Shown: one piece after another, positions 1 to 8,634 of the stretch | Numbering within the stretch: the first letter of the stretch is position 1 | Layout: the number at the start of each line of letters is the position of its first letter | DNA from: Streptomyces sp. NBC_01549 | GTDB taxonomy: Bacteria; Actinomycetota; Actinomycetes; Streptomycetales; Streptomycetaceae | Direction of reading: 5' to 3' | Length of the DNA stretch: 64,000 nucleotides | NCBI RefSeq assembly: GCF_026339955.1 | Contig: NZ_JAPEPW010000003.1 | Coordinates: 744,001-808,000 of the forward strand | Notes under the pieces: generated by a model | The model's database searches: none | What the model saw: the letters and a program-made list of their open reading frames with translations, nothing else | What the model was told of the DNA's origin: nothing | Translations under genes and position numbers: made by a program

Positions 1-14
1 TCGGTGGCGGTGTT

Positions 15-90
15 GTCGGGTAGCCCCAGCGCATTACTGCGCCGGGGCCCCCTCAGAACCGTGCGTGCCCGCTTTCCAGGCACACGGCTC
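15..90 (-). ncRNA. Group II intron domains V and VI
   Basis: Positions 90 to 56 (minus strand) form the 35-nt domain V hairpin: GAGCCGTGTGCC pairs with GGCACGCACGGTTC around a GAAA-containing loop. Positions 55 to 15 form a GC-rich domain VI hairpin ending in CTACCC with the expected branch-point A region. Domain V is the catalytic core of group II introns. The stop codon of the reverse-transcriptase ORF (89-91) overlaps the first base of domain V. Confidence 0.85.
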
Positions 91-1474
91 AAGCAAGCCC
101 CAAGGGCTCGCGGGCAGGCAGAACTGCTGGTCCCGGTGCGTGGGCGGCGATGCGCCATCGCGCGCAGTGGGCGTGCATGAGGCAGCGTGCGGTGTCGTCC
201 GGCGGGTGGCCGTCCTCGGTGGTGAGCGCCGTGCGGCGGATCGCCTTGCGGACGGCGGTGAGCCACTGCTCCCACTCGGTGGGACTTTGCGGCTCTTGAT
301 CGGCGTGCAGCAGCAGAGTGCCGCAGCCGGGACAGCGGCCGTGCTGCGCGTGTAGCAGCCGCAGCACGAACGGCCCCAGCGGAGGCTTTCGCCGCCGTCG
401 CCGATCAGCCCAGTAACCGGTCAGAGCCGGGTCGTCCGGAGACGCCCTACCTTTGACCAGCCGATGCCGGACAATCTTCGTCCAGGAGAACTTCACCAGG
501 TAGCGGCCGGTGTCCCGGTCGCCGAACACCCAGCGGTCCCGCCTGGTCGGGTGGAACGCGCCGAAGTACCGGGCCACGACCCAGCGTTTCGACTTGTTCG
601 GGTGCGCCCGCAGTCCCCACCGGTAGGTGAGCCGCCACACGTAGTGGTCCAAGGAGGAGAAGATCTCCTTGGACACTCCGGTGCGGTAGTAGGCCGCCCA
701 GCCCCGGATCACGGGGTTGAGCTTGTTGATCACCGCTTGGGCGTTGGCCCCGTGTAGAGCCTTGACCTCGGCGGCGAGCCTGCTGCGAATGCGCCGCACC
801 GCTGCCTTGCTGGGCTTGGTCAGCAGCTTGCCGTTGCGATAGCGGCGTACGTTGAACCCGAGGAAGTCGAAGCCCTCTTCAAGGCGGACGACGTGCGTCT
901 TGTCCTCGTTGAAGGCCAGTCCCCTCGGCTTCAGCCACACCGCGAGCTGCTGCTTGACCTGCCGGGTCTGTTCCTCGCTGACGCACAGGGCCACGAGATC
1001 GTCGGCATAGCGGATCACCACGGGGGTGCCCGGCTCCGACTTGCCCGCGTGCCTCATCCCGTCAGGGAAGTACCGGACCCCGGCGGCTTGTTCCAGCCCG
1101 TGCAGGGCGACATTCAGTAGCGTGGGGCTGATCACCCCGCCTTGTGGAGTTCCCTCCTCGGTCGGGGTGAGTTGTTCACGCTCGACCACGCCCGCCTTCA
1201 GCCACTGCCTGATCTGTTCCCGCGCGGGGAACGTGCCGAGCTGGCGGAGAAGATGGTCGTGGTCGATGCGGTCGAACGCCGCTGCCAGGTCCGCGTCGAG
1301 AATCCACCGGCGGTGCGGGTTCTTTCCCCCGACCGCGTTGAAGATTGCCTCGATGGCGTCATGGCAGCCACGGCCGGGCCTGAAGCCGTACGACTTCGGC
1401 TCGAACCGTGCCTCCCACTCGGGCTCCAGCGCGTTGAGGGCCCGTGCCTGGAGAGCGCGGTCAACGATCACCGG
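89..1474 (-). pseudogene. ltrA: Group II intron reverse transcriptase/maturase, 3' portion
   Basis: This is the C-terminal four fifths of a group II intron-encoded protein. It shows the family block SYGFRPGRGCHDAI, the catalytic YADD motif (VVIRYADDLVALC), then the maturase/X region (FDFLGFNVRRY, INKLNPVIRGWAAYYR) and a C-terminal Cys-rich HNH-like segment (HGRCPGCGTLLLHAD). Reading begins abruptly at VIVDRALQ, a position normally in the middle of the RT palm; the missing N-terminus is at 4652-5077. An ATG at 1477 supplied by the inserted element could start a truncated protein, but that would lack the first RT motifs. The two parts join in frame if the element is removed at the shared CGG. 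Confidence 0.85.
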
Positions 1475-1484
1475 CATGGTGGCT

Positions 1485-4217
1485 TCATACTGCCCCTCCT
1501 GCTGTGGGTGTTCGGGTTGTGAGGTCGGATTTCATGGTCTGGGCGGCGAGTTGGAGACCGGCGGCCTCGTTGTCGCTGGTCCAGGGGATGCTCAGGCGGC
1601 CGTCGGCGGCGCGGTGGGCGTCCAGGCGGTGGCGGGCGATCCAGTAGTAGACCGCGCCGGCGCGGACGCCGAGCCGGTCGGCGACCTGCTGGACGCTCAG
1701 TTCGCCGCGTGCGGTGGTGGTGTCGGGCAGTGGGTGACTGCCGGGGCCGGTGGGGCCGGAGTGTTTGGGCCGGTCCAGGTCGGCCCGCAACGCGGCCTCG
1801 ACCTGGTCGTTCCAGGGGATGGCGATGCGGCCGCTGGGAGTGCGATGTGCGGGCAGGCGTCCGATACGTACTTGGTAGCGCACGGCCGCGTCGAGGACTC
1901 CGAGGCGGGCTGCTGCTTCGGGAATGCTGATCTCGTCGGCTCGGGCGGCCTCGGCGGGCAGTGGGCGGCGCCCGGTGGGCATGAACTGCTCGGGGTGGGT
2001 GATCCAGTCCCGGCAGTCGGCTTCGACCTGGTCGTCCCAAGGGATGCACCAGCGGCCCCCGACGTCCTTGCGCGCGGTCAGCCGTCCGCAGCGGATCCAG
2101 TAGTAGAGGGCGTGCTCGACCACGCCCAGGTGGGCGGCGCCCTGCTGGACGCTGACCTCGCCGGGCAAGGTCTGCGGCGGTGTCGTGGGGCGGGGGGTGA
2201 GGTGGCCGGAGGTGTCGATCTGGCGGCGGCAGTTGGCTTCGACCTGGTCATTCCACGGGATACACCAGCGGCCGCCGGAATCCTTGCGGGCGTCCAGGCG
2301 CCCGTGGGTGAGCCAGTAGTAGACGGCGTCCGCAGTGATGCCCAGGATCTGGGCTGCCTGATTCACGCAGATCTCCCCGTCCCGGAACGGGACCGGTGCC
2401 GGGATCTTGTAGGTGTAGCTGACCCACTTGACGGCCGCCACGTCATAGGGGCGCCCGGTCCCGGTGGTCAGCTGGGCGGCGGCGAGCGCGGCGACGACCT
2501 GCTCGTCGCTGTGGTCCGGACGCAGGGTCGCGATCAACTCCCGCGCCGCCGCCGGGGTCCGCCGGATGTCGGCCGAGAGCCGGGGGCGGGTCAGGGCGAG
2601 TTCGTCGGTGGCGCCGGTGTGCCAGCGCACCCCGACCCGGGCGCGGGCCCGGTCGGTCTCGGGCAGCAGGGTCACATCCGAGATCAGTGTCCGCAGCAGG
2701 CGTTTGCGGTCGCGGTCCCTGGTGTCGGGGGCGTGCCACAGTCCGGGCAGGTCAGCGGCCAGGGCCTGCAGTGCGGAGCGGTCCGGCAGGGCCGGCTTGG
2801 CTTCGCGGGCGCTGTTCAGGGCCGCCTGGGCCTGGTCGAGTGCGGCGAGTCTGGCTTCCCAGCGGGCTTCCAGGGTGCGGGCGACCATGCGGTTCTCCGG
2901 ATCGACGGCGGTGAACGTCCGCTCGGCGCGGTCCGCGTCGTACTGGGCTCGCTCCACCGCCAGCTCGGCGGCGCGGTGCGAGCGGGTGTGCCGGCCGGCG
3001 ACCTCGTCGGCGGCGGCCAGGGCCAGCTCGATGTGCTCAGGGCTGAGGGTTTCCAGCAGTGCCGCCACCACGGCGTCGTCCACGATGTCGGCGCGGATCG
3101 AGCGGCAGGTCGCGGTGGCCTCGTGGTCGGCCCGGGACAGCGAGCATTCGTAGGCAGCCCGGCCGCTCGAGTGGTAGCGGGTGGTCATCGGGCGTCCGCA
3201 CGATCCGCAGAACATGATCCCCTGACACAGGGCCAGTCCCTCACGCGCCGGCCTGGCGCCGTCGCGGGTGCAGTTGGCCTTGAGCTTCGCCTCGGCCGCC
3301 ACGTAGTCCGCCCAGGTCCAGTAGCCCTCGTGGTGGTCATGCAGGACCACCGGCCACTGCTCGCGGGGTACCCGCGTCAGGCTGGTGCGCACGCTGCCGT
3401 CCGGCTGGACCCGGCGCCGGGTGGTGTTGCGGCCATAGACATACGTGCCCGCGTAACAAGGGTTGCTCAGTACCCCCAGTGCCCGGGCGTGGGTGAGCTT
3501 GCCCCACCGTAACTGGCCTGCCCACGCGCCGCCGTAGGCGCGGAGCGGGAAGCGTCGGTCGACGAATGCTGCGACGACCTGGTAGGCCGAGCCGCCGGCC
3601 GCGAACGCGGCGAAGACGTCGCGGATCGCGGCCTGCACCTCCATATCCGGGTCGATCACGCAGTTGCCCTCGTCGTCGTAGACGTAGCCCACCGGCAGCG
3701 GGGACCGCAGGTCGCCGCGCTCGGCGGCGGCCCGCTTCGCGCCCTGCAGCCGGCTCGACAGGATGTGCAGCTCGGCCTCGCTCATCGATCCTTTGAGGCC
3801 GAGCAGGAGTCGGTCGTTGAAGTTGGTCAGGTCGTAGACCCCGTCGTCGTCGATCAGCAGTACGTCCGTCAGCCGCGCGAGTTCCAGCAGCCGGGCGAAG
3901 TCGGCCGAGGACCGCGCGAGACGCGAGACCTCCAGGCCGAAGATCGCTCCGACCTCGCCCAGACAGACCTTGGCGACCAGATCGCGAAAACCCTCCCGGA
4001 CCTGCCCGAACTTCCCCGACAGGCCCAGGTCCGCGTCGATGACCAGCACATCCTCGCGGTCCCAGCCCAGCCGGACCGCCTCGTCGCCCAGCGCGTACTG
4101 CCGCAACGTGGACTCGGTGTTGTCGCGGACCTGGATCAACGTGCTCTGCCGCAGATAGACCGCCGCTGTCCTCAAGCGGTGGGACGCTGTGATCTTCGAG
4201 GTCCCGTTCACGATCAC
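1485..4217 (-). CDS. Large serine recombinase with four C-terminal HTH repeats
   Basis: The 910-residue protein has an N-terminal resolvase catalytic domain (about 15-165) with nucleophile Ser25 in YLRQST and the SRLARSS helix. A recombinase domain (about 175-310), a Cys4 zinc ribbon (CGSC at 337-340, then C358 and C371) and a coiled-coil region (about 395-475) follow, as in large serine integrases. Unusually, about 300 further residues hold four related units (about 614-664, 686-738, 761-810, 838-886). Each reads roughly E-ISVQQAA-LGV-AVYYWI-GRL-AHR-GGRW-IPW, a MerR/excisionase-like helix-turn-helix. It should catalyse integration and excision of its own element. The start at 4217 is near the right end of the element; a slightly later start is possible. 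Confidence 0.9.
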   Translation of the reverse strand: MIVNGTSKITASHRLRTAAVYLRQSTLIQVRDNTESTLRQYALGDEAVRLGWDREDVLVIDADLGLSGKFGQVREGFRDLVAKVCLGEVGAIFGLEVSRLARSSADFARLLELARLTDVLLIDDDGVYDLTNFNDRLLLGLKGSMSEAELHILSSRLQGAKRAAAERGDLRSPLPVGYVYDDEGNCVIDPDMEVQAAIRDVFAAFAAGGSAYQVVAAFVDRRFPLRAYGGAWAGQLRWGKLTHARALGVLSNPCYAGTYVYGRNTTRRRVQPDGSVRTSLTRVPREQWPVVLHDHHEGYWTWADYVAAEAKLKANCTRDGARPAREGLALCQGIMFCGSCGRPMTTRYHSSGRAAYECSLSRADHEATATCRSIRADIVDDAVVAALLETLSPEHIELALAAADEVAGRHTRSHRAAELAVERAQYDADRAERTFTAVDPENRMVARTLEARWEARLAALDQAQAALNSAREAKPALPDRSALQALAADLPGLWHAPDTRDRDRKRLLRTLISDVTLLPETDRARARVGVRWHTGATDELALTRPRLSADIRRTPAAARELIATLRPDHSDEQVVAALAAAQLTTGTGRPYDVAAVKWVSYTYKIPAPVPFRDGEICVNQAAQILGITADAVYYWLTHGRLDARKDSGGRWCIPWNDQVEANCRRQIDTSGHLTPRPTTPPQTLPGEVSVQQGAAHLGVVEHALYYWIRCGRLTARKDVGGRWCIPWDDQVEADCRDWITHPEQFMPTGRRPLPAEAARADEISIPEAAARLGVLDAAVRYQVRIGRLPAHRTPSGRIAIPWNDQVEAALRADLDRPKHSGPTGPGSHPLPDTTTARGELSVQQVADRLGVRAGAVYYWIARHRLDAHRAADGRLSIPWTSDNEAAGLQLAAQTMKSDLTTRTPTAGGAV

Positions 4218-4350
4218 GGCTGCCTCCCAACGCGGACTCGACCATGTTGGCCAGCACCATCACCATCTCCACGCGGCACTGCGGTGATGACGGCACGGCC
4301 CCTCGCTTCCGCCCGCCCCGGGGCTGATGCGCGACACAACTCTCGTCGCA

Positions 4351-4614
4351 TCAGGATCCGCCTCCGCTCGCGCCAGCACCACGGCTCACCAGGGCATCCA
4401 CCAGCGCACGAAGAGCACTCAGCCCCTCGACCGCGAGCCGGTCCCCGCCCGGCTCCCCGCCGCGATCCGTCCACTCCTGCGGCAACGTCACACTCCGGCT
4501 TACGCCGTACGCGCAGACGAAGACCAGCGCGCCACTGCGCCGCTTGACGAACAGAATGTCCAACTGCTGGCCCGCCAGCGCGTGGAACGGGTGGGTCACC
4601 GTCAAAGAACCCAA
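4351..4614 (-). CDS. Small DUF5372-like protein of the recombinase element
   Basis: An 87-residue protein opening MGSLTVTHPFHALAGQQ with a central FVKRRSGALVFVC and LPQEWTDRG. This VTHPFHPLAG...W(T/S)D pattern matches small proteins (DUF5372) that I recall being encoded next to serine recombinases in actinobacterial elements; function unknown. It lies at the right edge of the element, upstream of and co-oriented with the recombinase, with 133 bp between. Assignment rests on motif memory. The first Met is used as start; no strong ribosome site was seen. Confidence 0.6.
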   Translation of the reverse strand: MGSLTVTHPFHALAGQQLDILFVKRRSGALVFVCAYGVSRSVTLPQEWTDRGGEPGGDRLAVEGLSALRALVDALVSRGAGASGGGS

Positions 4615-4651
4615 AGACTGCCTGGACGCTACGGCGCTATGCCGTGTCCGT

Positions 4652-5077
4652 CGGGATGCCGAGCGGGCGCTGTTTCTTCCCTCCTGCCTTGGGGATATAC
4701 ACCCGCCTGACCGGCCGGGCCCTCCACGTGTCGGCGGATCGCTGCATCCAGTCGGCCAGTTCGGCCTTGCCCTGGGGTAGCAGCACCACCTTCCCGTCGA
4801 TCCCGGCGGTCGTGCGGCCAGCGTTGATCTCCGTGACCCGGCGCACGCTGAGCAGCATGTTGGCGCGGGATCGGAGCATCAGCTTCTGCAGATTGCGGAC
4901 CCTTTTCAGGTCCCCTGCCTGCGATGCCGTGAAGATGCGTTGCCGAAGTCGCCGTACGTCGTCTTCGACCTGCTGCCAGTCGACGGCCAGCCAGTCGGTG
5001 ATCTCGTCCTCAGGTCCGTTCACCGCAGCCTCGGCTGGGGCGTCCAACTTGTCCCTCGGTTCGGGGTGTTCGAGCAT
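4652..5077 (-). pseudogene. ltrA: Group II intron reverse transcriptase, 5' portion
   Basis: The N-terminal 142 codons of the intron reverse transcriptase, opening MLEHPEPRDKLDAPAEAA and including the RT0/RT1-like block LRQRIFTASQAGDLKRVRNL, the conserved TAGIDGK motif and VYIPKAGGKKQRPLGIP. After GIP the reading enters the inserted element and stops three codons later (TDTA, stop at 4637). It joins in frame to 89-1474. The ATG at 5077 follows about 640 nt of intron RNA, a normal distance for this intron type. Confidence 0.85.
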
Positions 5078-5749
5078 CTGGTCTCCACAGACTCACCTGA
5101 CCCACGTCGGCACCCTTTCGAGTTCGGGCACGTGCCCGTATCCGGCCGGTTATGCAGGGCGATCGGCGGAGGGCCGAATGCGTTGCCCCGTCTTCCCGCT
5201 GCCTTTCAGCTGCCGGCGTTCGCTTCTTGGGTCATCCTGTTCCCGCCCGGGGGCTGGGCCTTCCTCGCAGTCGGCTCACCGCTCAGTCGCCTGAGCGGAC
5301 CCCGTCGGGGTTTCCACGTTCCACACAGTTGAGATACGACCGGGGTGGGCGCCCCCTATACCCCGGGGACGGTGGTGTCCTCCCGGTCGGCGGTTCGCTG
5401 TCCGACCGGCACCCGCCGCTTCTCAGCGGCCAGTCCCTGCACTCCGCTGAAGACTTCCGTCTGGCGAAGCCCAAACGTGACGAGGCATCATCAGGGGTTC
5501 ACTCGCGTTCACCCGTCCGGCCTTCCCCTTGCCTGTGGCCCCCGGACGGATCGGGAACCCTTGGGCGTCTCCTTCGAGCTCCGCACCCCACCGTTGCCAG
5601 TGACGCACGTCGAAGCGGGGACGGGCCTTGGACACTGGCCCGGGTCTACACCTTCGACATCAGTCGAACCTCCAATCGGTGCAACCACTCAAACTGTGCG
5701 ACCTCGTGTCGCACGGAGCCTGCGTTGCCCGGCCGGATCCGGGGAGCCG

Positions 5750-5868
5750 GTGGCCGCCCTGCTGCGGCCGGGCAAGTGGGTCGCACTCTCGGAGCACTGC
5801 GCGAACTCGCCGGAGGCGGACCGGAGGGTCGTCCTCGCCGATTACGACCCTCGCCTGGGATACCTGAG
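5750..5868 (+). pseudogene. Conserved Streptomyces protein, 5' fragment (split by IS)
   Basis: A GTG at 5750 with GGGGAG just upstream opens AALLRPGKWVALSEHCAN, and the reading reaches DPRLGYLS at 5868, where the IS1380-type element begins. The frame resumes after the element as GRVAVMSLMPLVNLSRL (7540 on), so the two parts form one gene of about 325 codons. The group II intron ends about 36 bp upstream and is antisense, so it probably separates the gene from its promoter. Family function unknown to me. Confidence 0.6.
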
Positions 5869-7539
5869 CCTGGATCCACCGGCTTGATGTCTGTGGACAG
5901 TTTCTCGGGGAACGAAGAAGTGCCTTGTGACCTGCGATGATGGGGTTTCTCTAGGACCACATCAGGCACGATCAGCAAGGCACTTCCGAGATGCAATCTT
6001 CCCATGCCGCAGCGGCGGTCTCATCCGCGTTCGACGACCCGAACCTAATCGCGTACGGCGGCCTGGAGCCGGTGGTGCGGTTGGCCGAGCGGTGCGGTCT
6101 GCCCGCACTGGTCGGGGAGTACATCCGTCTGCCGGCCTCGAAGGACGGCACCGGTGCCTTCCCCACAGCGAAAGTGATGTCGCTGGTGGGCGGCATGGTC
6201 GCGGGCGCCGACAGCATCGATGACATGCACCGGCTACGGCACGGCGCGATGGGCCGCCTGTTCTCCGGTGTGCGGGCCCCGTCCACGCTGGGGTCGTTTC
6301 TGCGTTCCTTCACGCACGGGCATGTGAAGCAATTGCACGCCGTGGCCCGCCGGTTCCTTCCCGAACTGGCCCGTCACGCCCCGCTGCTGCCCGGCGCGGA
6401 CCAGGTCGCCTACGTGGACATCGATGACACCATCCGCCGCACCTACGGCTACGCCAAGCAGGGCACCGGTTACGGATACAGCAAGGTCAAGGGCCTGAAC
6501 GCGCTGCTCGGCATCGTCTCCACACCCCTGGCCGCCCCGGTGATCGCCGCCACGAGGCTGCGCAAGGGACCATCGAACTCCGCGCGCGGGGCGGCAGCGT
6601 TCGTCGCCGAGACCATCCGCACCGCCCGCGCCTGCGGCGCGAATGGCCTGCTGGTGATGCGCGCGGACTCGGCGTTCTACGGCGCCGATGTCGTCAACTC
6701 CTGCCGGGCGCTGGGCGCGCGGTTCTCCATCACCGTGCGGATGAACGCTTCCGTCAAGGCCGCCATCGCCCGCATCGATGAGGACGCCTGGATGCCGATC
6801 AAGTACCCCAAGGCGGTCTGGGACGAGGAGGGCCAGTGCTGGATCTCCGACGCCGAGATAGCCGAGACCGGCTACACCGCCTTCACTTCCAAGCCGAAGA
6901 AGCAGCAGGTCACCGCCCGTCTGATCGTGCGCCGCGTCAAACGCCTGAACACTGGCACCGTCCCCGCCGGACAGGGCACGCTGTTTGACACCTGGCGCTA
7001 CCACGCCGCGTTCACCGACTCCCCGCTCTCCTTGAACGATGCCGAGCGTGATCACCGACGGCACGCTGTCGTCGAGCAGGTGATCGCGGATGTCAAGAAC
7101 AGCGCCTTCGCCCACGCACCCTCCGGGCATTTCCAGGCCAATGCCGCGTGGCTCGCCCTGGCCGCCCTGGCGCACAACCTGACCCGCGCCGCCGGCGCAC
7201 TGGCCGGCACGTTCCATGCCAGAGCGACCACCGCCACCATCCGTGACCACCTGATCAACGTGCCCGCCCGCCTGGCCCGCTCCGCCCGCCGCCTCACCCT
7301 GCACCTGCCCGAACGCTGGCCCTGGAGCACGGACTTCACCCAGCTCTTCAGCATCGTGCACGCGCCACCAGCCCCCTGACACTCCCCGACCGACCTGCCC
7401 GAAAGGGCCCGAGAACTGCGGAAAAGTGGAAAGGCTGGGCAGACCAGCGGCCACCCCACGCCCGAATCCGCAACTCAGCCCCGACACGCCCTGCACGACC
7501 CCGAACCGATCACACCACAATCAAGCCGGTGGATCCGGG
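5869..7539 (+). mobile_element. IS1380-family insertion sequence, intact
   Basis: Inverted repeats CC(T/C)GGATCCACCGGCTTGA lie at 5869-5887 (left) and 7521-7539 (right, reverse complement) with one mismatch. The flanking pentamers CTGAG (5864-5868) and CTCAG (7540-7544) look like a target duplication with one change. Length (1671 bp) and a single transposase fit IS1380. Removing the element restores the reading GYLS-GRVAV of the host gene. Confidence 0.85.
5991..7379 (+). CDS. IS1380-family transposase
   Basis: A 462-residue DDE transposase. The first catalytic Asp lies in VAYVDIDDTIRRTYGYAKQG, the second in LLVMRADSAFYG, and the C-terminal part contains the conserved block HRRHAVVEQVIADVKN with the catalytic Glu. 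Full family length, ATG start 122 bp inside the left inverted repeat, no internal stop. Probably functional. A diverged IS1380 fragment is present near 17.5-18.1 kb on the other strand. Confidence 0.92.
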   Translation: MQSSHAAAAVSSAFDDPNLIAYGGLEPVVRLAERCGLPALVGEYIRLPASKDGTGAFPTAKVMSLVGGMVAGADSIDDMHRLRHGAMGRLFSGVRAPSTLGSFLRSFTHGHVKQLHAVARRFLPELARHAPLLPGADQVAYVDIDDTIRRTYGYAKQGTGYGYSKVKGLNALLGIVSTPLAAPVIAATRLRKGPSNSARGAAAFVAETIRTARACGANGLLVMRADSAFYGADVVNSCRALGARFSITVRMNASVKAAIARIDEDAWMPIKYPKAVWDEEGQCWISDAEIAETGYTAFTSKPKKQQVTARLIVRRVKRLNTGTVPAGQGTLFDTWRYHAAFTDSPLSLNDAERDHRRHAVVEQVIADVKNSAFAHAPSGHFQANAAWLALAALAHNLTRAAGALAGTFHARATTATIRDHLINVPARLARSARRLTLHLPERWPWSTDFTQLFSIVHAPPAP

Positions 7540-8400
7540 CTCAGCGGACGGGTCGCCGTCATGTCGCTGATGCCGCTCGTCAACCTCTCCCGGTTGCAGA
7601 CTCGCGCCGGCCACGGCGAACTCGCCTACGGCTTGTTGTACTGCCTCAACGACGCTGCCCGACACCGGAACAAGACTGACATCGACGGCCGCACCGTCGA
7701 CCTGTCTGCTCTGACCGGCACGGACGAGGACCACCGCACGGTGTGCCAGGAGCTGTACGTCACCCTGCTCGTGGACGGCGCCCGCGCCCTCGCCCAGATC
7801 GGGCGGTGGACCGAGGCCGCCGACGCCATGGCCCAGCACCGCGGCATCGGCAACCGGCTCCTCGACGGCCGCCAGATCGAGATCATGGCCCTGATGGAGC
7901 AGGGCCTGGACCAGCAGGCCCGCGACCTGATCGACACCACCCGGCCCGCCGAGCCTTGGGAGAGAGCCATCGCCCTCCTCCTGCACGCCCACTGCCGACC
8001 CGCAGACGCCCCCGTCCTTGAACCCGACCTTGACCGCACCCTTGATACAGCCGTCCAACTCCTTGCCCACCCCGATCCGCCGACCGCCGCCTTCCAAACC
8101 CGGACGGGCCTGTCAGCCCTGGAACTGGACCGCACCGGACGCCATGCCGCCCGCGTACTCGACTCCCTCGTCAGCGTCGCCCGACTCGACGCCTACGCCG
8201 CACGAGACGCACTGCACCACCCCGTCGCCGCGTCCGCCCTCGACGACCGGGCGACAGACGCGCTCAACGCGGTGATCGCCACGGCCGGACTGGGATCCGG
8301 CGTCCTGTCCGCCCACCACCAGGAGGCTCTGACGGGCGCGGTCGGTCACGCCGAGACAGAACTGGAAAGGCTGCTGCAGGCCGAACCAGATCCCAGCTAA
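7540..8400 (+). pseudogene. Conserved Streptomyces protein, 3' fragment (split by IS)
   Basis: The larger part of the gene that starts at 5750. It reads SGRVAVMSLMPLVNLSRLQ onward for about 285 codons, rich in paired helices (LLVDGARALAQIGRWTEAADAM, LMEQGLDQQARDLIDTTRP) resembling a helical-repeat (TPR-like) protein, and ends LLQAEPDPS. A downstream ATG (7561, MSLMPLV) could still give a truncated product. It precedes the ABC exporter and Nudix genes in the same direction and may belong to their cluster. No enzymatic motif recognised. Confidence 0.65.
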
Positions 8401-8634
8401 GAGGGGACGACCCGGGATGCCCCGCCGTACTGCCCACGCTGTTTGGCGGTGTCGGCGTTTCGGCCATTTCCTGCCCGCAGCCGCTCCAAGCCAGACCAGG
8501 GATCCCGCGCCCGCGGGGTTCCCTGACGCAGGAAATAGCGGGCTCCCCAGCACGACCGAATGACGTGTGTTCGATATCGCAGCCGTGTCGTTAGACCTCA
8601 CGACTCTGCCGCAGCGACCGTCCTAGGGGGAACG
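8401..8634 (+). other. Intergenic leader of the ABC transporter gene
   Basis: No gene seen. It contains GC-rich inverted sequences near 8500-8525 (GATCCCGCGCCCGCGGGGTTCC) that may be a terminator for the preceding gene, and a GGGGGAA ribosome site just before 8635. It likely holds the promoter of the transporter/Nudix cluster. Confidence 0.35.

Larger units (their letters stand above)
1475..4651 (-). mobile_element. Serine-recombinase integrative element inserted in intron RT
   Basis: About 3.18 kb separates the two halves of the reverse transcriptase. The trinucleotide CGG (CCG on the coding strand) occurs at both junctions (1472-1474 and 4652-4654), and removal of one copy restores the reading KQRPLGIP-VIVDRALQ. 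A short common core without long direct repeats is what large serine integrases leave. The element carries only a large recombinase and a small DUF5372-like gene, with no evident cargo. Confidence 0.75.
15..5714 (-). mobile_element. Group II intron, internally disrupted
   Basis: Reading leftwards, a plausible 5' end GTGCGAC lies at 5714. About 640 nt of ORF-less intron RNA (5078-5714, domains I-III) precede the reverse-transcriptase start. Domain V and domain VI are recognisable at 90-15, and the 3' end reads CTACCCGAC at 23-15. The reverse-transcriptase ORF in domain IV is cut in two by a separate 3.18-kb element, so the intron is about 2.5 kb without it. It lies antisense to, and just upstream of, the gene starting near 5750. 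Exact splice boundaries are inferred from consensus, not demonstrated. With its ORF split the intron should not be mobile by itself. Confidence 0.8.

Noticed and set aside
1026..3512. 828-codon open frame on the plus strand
   Set aside because: Antisense shadow of the serine recombinase and reverse transcriptase; Gly/Val/Arg-rich with no motifs, typical of GC-rich DNA.
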